Assembly (NCBI GenBank): GCA_020724415.1
Contig: DYHB01000006.1
Location: 14,968 to 57,362 of the forward strand
Source: Thiobacillus sp.
Lineage (GTDB): Bacteria; Pseudomonadota; Gammaproteobacteria; Burkholderiales; Thiobacillaceae
Direction of reading: 5' to 3'
Length of the DNA: 42,395 nt
Part shown: positions 41,555-42,395 of the stretch, one piece after another
Numbering within the stretch: position 1 is the first letter of the stretch
How the letters are laid out: each line of letters starts with the position of its first letter
Position numbers and translations under genes: made by a program
Notes under the pieces: model-generated
What the model saw: only the letters and a program-made list of their open reading frames with translations
Database searches by the model: none
What the model was told of the DNA's origin: nothing

Positions 41555-42395
41555 ATGCTGACACGCCTGTTTTATCCCCTGATGGCGCTGGTGCTGACCG
41601 CCAGCCCGGTCCTGGCCAGCACCGATCCGGCCGCCGCCATCGCCGCCCAGACCAAGGCCTCGGCCTCCACCGCCGACCACAGCAAGTTCAAGGAACTGCA
41701 ACAGCCGTTCAAGTCCGGTCCGGAAGTGACCAAGGCCTGCCTGGCCTGCCATACCGAGGCCGCCAAGCAGGTCCACAAGTCCAAGCACTGGACCTGGGAA
41801 TTCCTCAATCCTGACACCCAGCAGCGCCTGGGCAAGAAACACGTCATCAACAACTTCTGTACCGCCGTGCCCTCCAACTACGAGTTCTGCACCGCCTGCC
41901 ACGTGGGCTACGGCTGGAAGGACCAGAATTTCGACTTTGCCGCCCAGGAAAACGTGGACTGCCTGATCTGCCATGACACCACCGGCAGCTACCGCAAGAT
42001 CCCCGGGCTGGCCGGCCATCCGGCCTACCAGGACATGGAATACCCGCCCAAGTCCGGCCGCATCGTCAAGGCGCCTGACCTGGGCAAGGTGGCCCAGAGC
42101 GTGGGCAAGACCCGGCGCCAGAACTGCGGCGCCTGCCACTTCTACGGCGGCGGCGGCGATGCCGTGAAGCATGGCGACCTGGACAGCTCCCTGAACCAGC
42201 CCGGCCATTACCTGGACGTGCACATGGCCAAGGACGGGCTCAATTTCAGTTGCGGCGAATGCCACAAGACCACCGGCCACGACGTGCCCGGCAGCCGCTA
42301 CGCCCCCACCGCCCTGGACAAGGGCAAGCACATGCGGGGCAAGGTGGAAGACAACCCCGCCACCTGCCAGGCCTGCCACACCGACGCCCCCCACA
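41555..42395 (+). CDS. Octaheme c-type cytochrome, tetrathionate reductase family (3' end outside window)
   Basis: The first 280 residues are present. A signal peptide (ending VLAST) is followed by six CxxCH haem sites in this part: CLACH, CTACH, CLICH, CGACH, CGECH and CQACH. The order and the text between them (KHWTWEFLNPDT, NNFCTAVPSNYEFC, GHYLDVHMAKDGLNF) fit the octaheme tetrathionate reductase (OTR) family of Shewanella. OTR reduces tetrathionate in vitro, with nitrite and hydroxylamine also accepted. GAGGA precedes the ATG. The remaining haems and end are beyond base 42395. Confidence 0.92.
   Translation, partial: MLTRLFYPLMALVLTASPVLASTDPAAAIAAQTKASASTADHSKFKELQQPFKSGPEVTKACLACHTEAAKQVHKSKHWTWEFLNPDTQQRLGKKHVINNFCTAVPSNYEFCTACHVGYGWKDQNFDFAAQENVDCLICHDTTGSYRKIPGLAGHPAYQDMEYPPKSGRIVKAPDLGKVAQSVGKTRRQNCGACHFYGGGGDAVKHGDLDSSLNQPGHYLDVHMAKDGLNFSCGECHKTTGHDVPGSRYAPTALDKGKHMRGKVEDNPATCQACHTDAPH

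Overview
This 42.4 kb window is a high-GC bacterial chromosome segment. It most likely comes from a betaproteobacterium related to the Rhodocyclales or Nitrosomonadales, possibly one with sulfur-oxidising relatives. Supporting evidence is the pilT/pilU pair divergent from yggS-proC-yggT, the rlmH-maf-rng order, an ATP-grasp-like GshA next to GshB, an Rpf/DSF locus of the Xanthomonas/Thiobacillus kind, and a DUF302 gene beside an octaheme tetrathionate-reductase-family cytochrome. The assignment is an inference from gene content. I saw no rRNA, tRNA or CRISPR array.

Region 1 (1-13.8 kb) is core housekeeping. It holds the 3' end of argB, an unrecognised conserved gene, an EVE protein, a TauE/SafE permease, an exported alpha/beta hydrolase, pilU and pilT (pilus retraction), then yggS-proC-yggT-(XrtH-type substrate)-yggU-(zinc-ribbon protein). 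Convergent to these run rlmH-maf-rng, followed by a TlpA/ScsD-like thioredoxin and lipA. The odd member is a putative exosortase-H substrate whose sorting signal lies near its N-terminus, inserted between yggT and yggU.

Region 2 (13.9-18.6 kb) is a complete cell-density signalling locus. rpfF (DSF-type fatty-acid signal synthase) is convergent with rpfG-rpfC (HD-GYP c-di-GMP phosphodiesterase regulator and hybrid sensor kinase). Region 3 (18.7-25.0 kb) has mpl (murein peptide recycling), a four-gene Mla/MCE lipid-transport operon and a secreted serine hydrolase.

Region 4 (about 25.1-29.6 kb) is an AT-richer accessory island. It has two PD-(D/E)XK-type nuclease-like genes (one unrecognised, one resembling the DpnI catalytic domain), an attC-like palindrome between them, a small membrane protein bracketed by two 110-bp near-identical repeats, an FxLYD-like protein, a NERD-domain nuclease-like protein, a remnant of a second NERD gene, and a cluster of REP-like palindromes. 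It reads as a hotspot for defence or mobile genes.

Region 5 (29.6-36.7 kb) returns to core genes: trmL, gshA-gshB, apbE with a tandem-repeat signal peptide, a DinB-like gene, a THUMP RNA methyltransferase, and a lone TRAP substrate-binding protein. Region 6 (36.9-39.7 kb) is a two-gene operon (DUF1631, then degenerate-EAL/HDOD) preceded by a clear c-di-GMP-I (GEMM-I) riboswitch. With RpfG and PilT/PilU, the window therefore holds signal input, c-di-GMP breakdown, an RNA c-di-GMP sensor and a motility motor. Region 7 (39.7-42.4 kb) has lipB, a queD homologue with a substituted zinc ligand, a DUF302 protein and the start of the multiheme cytochrome, which runs off the window.
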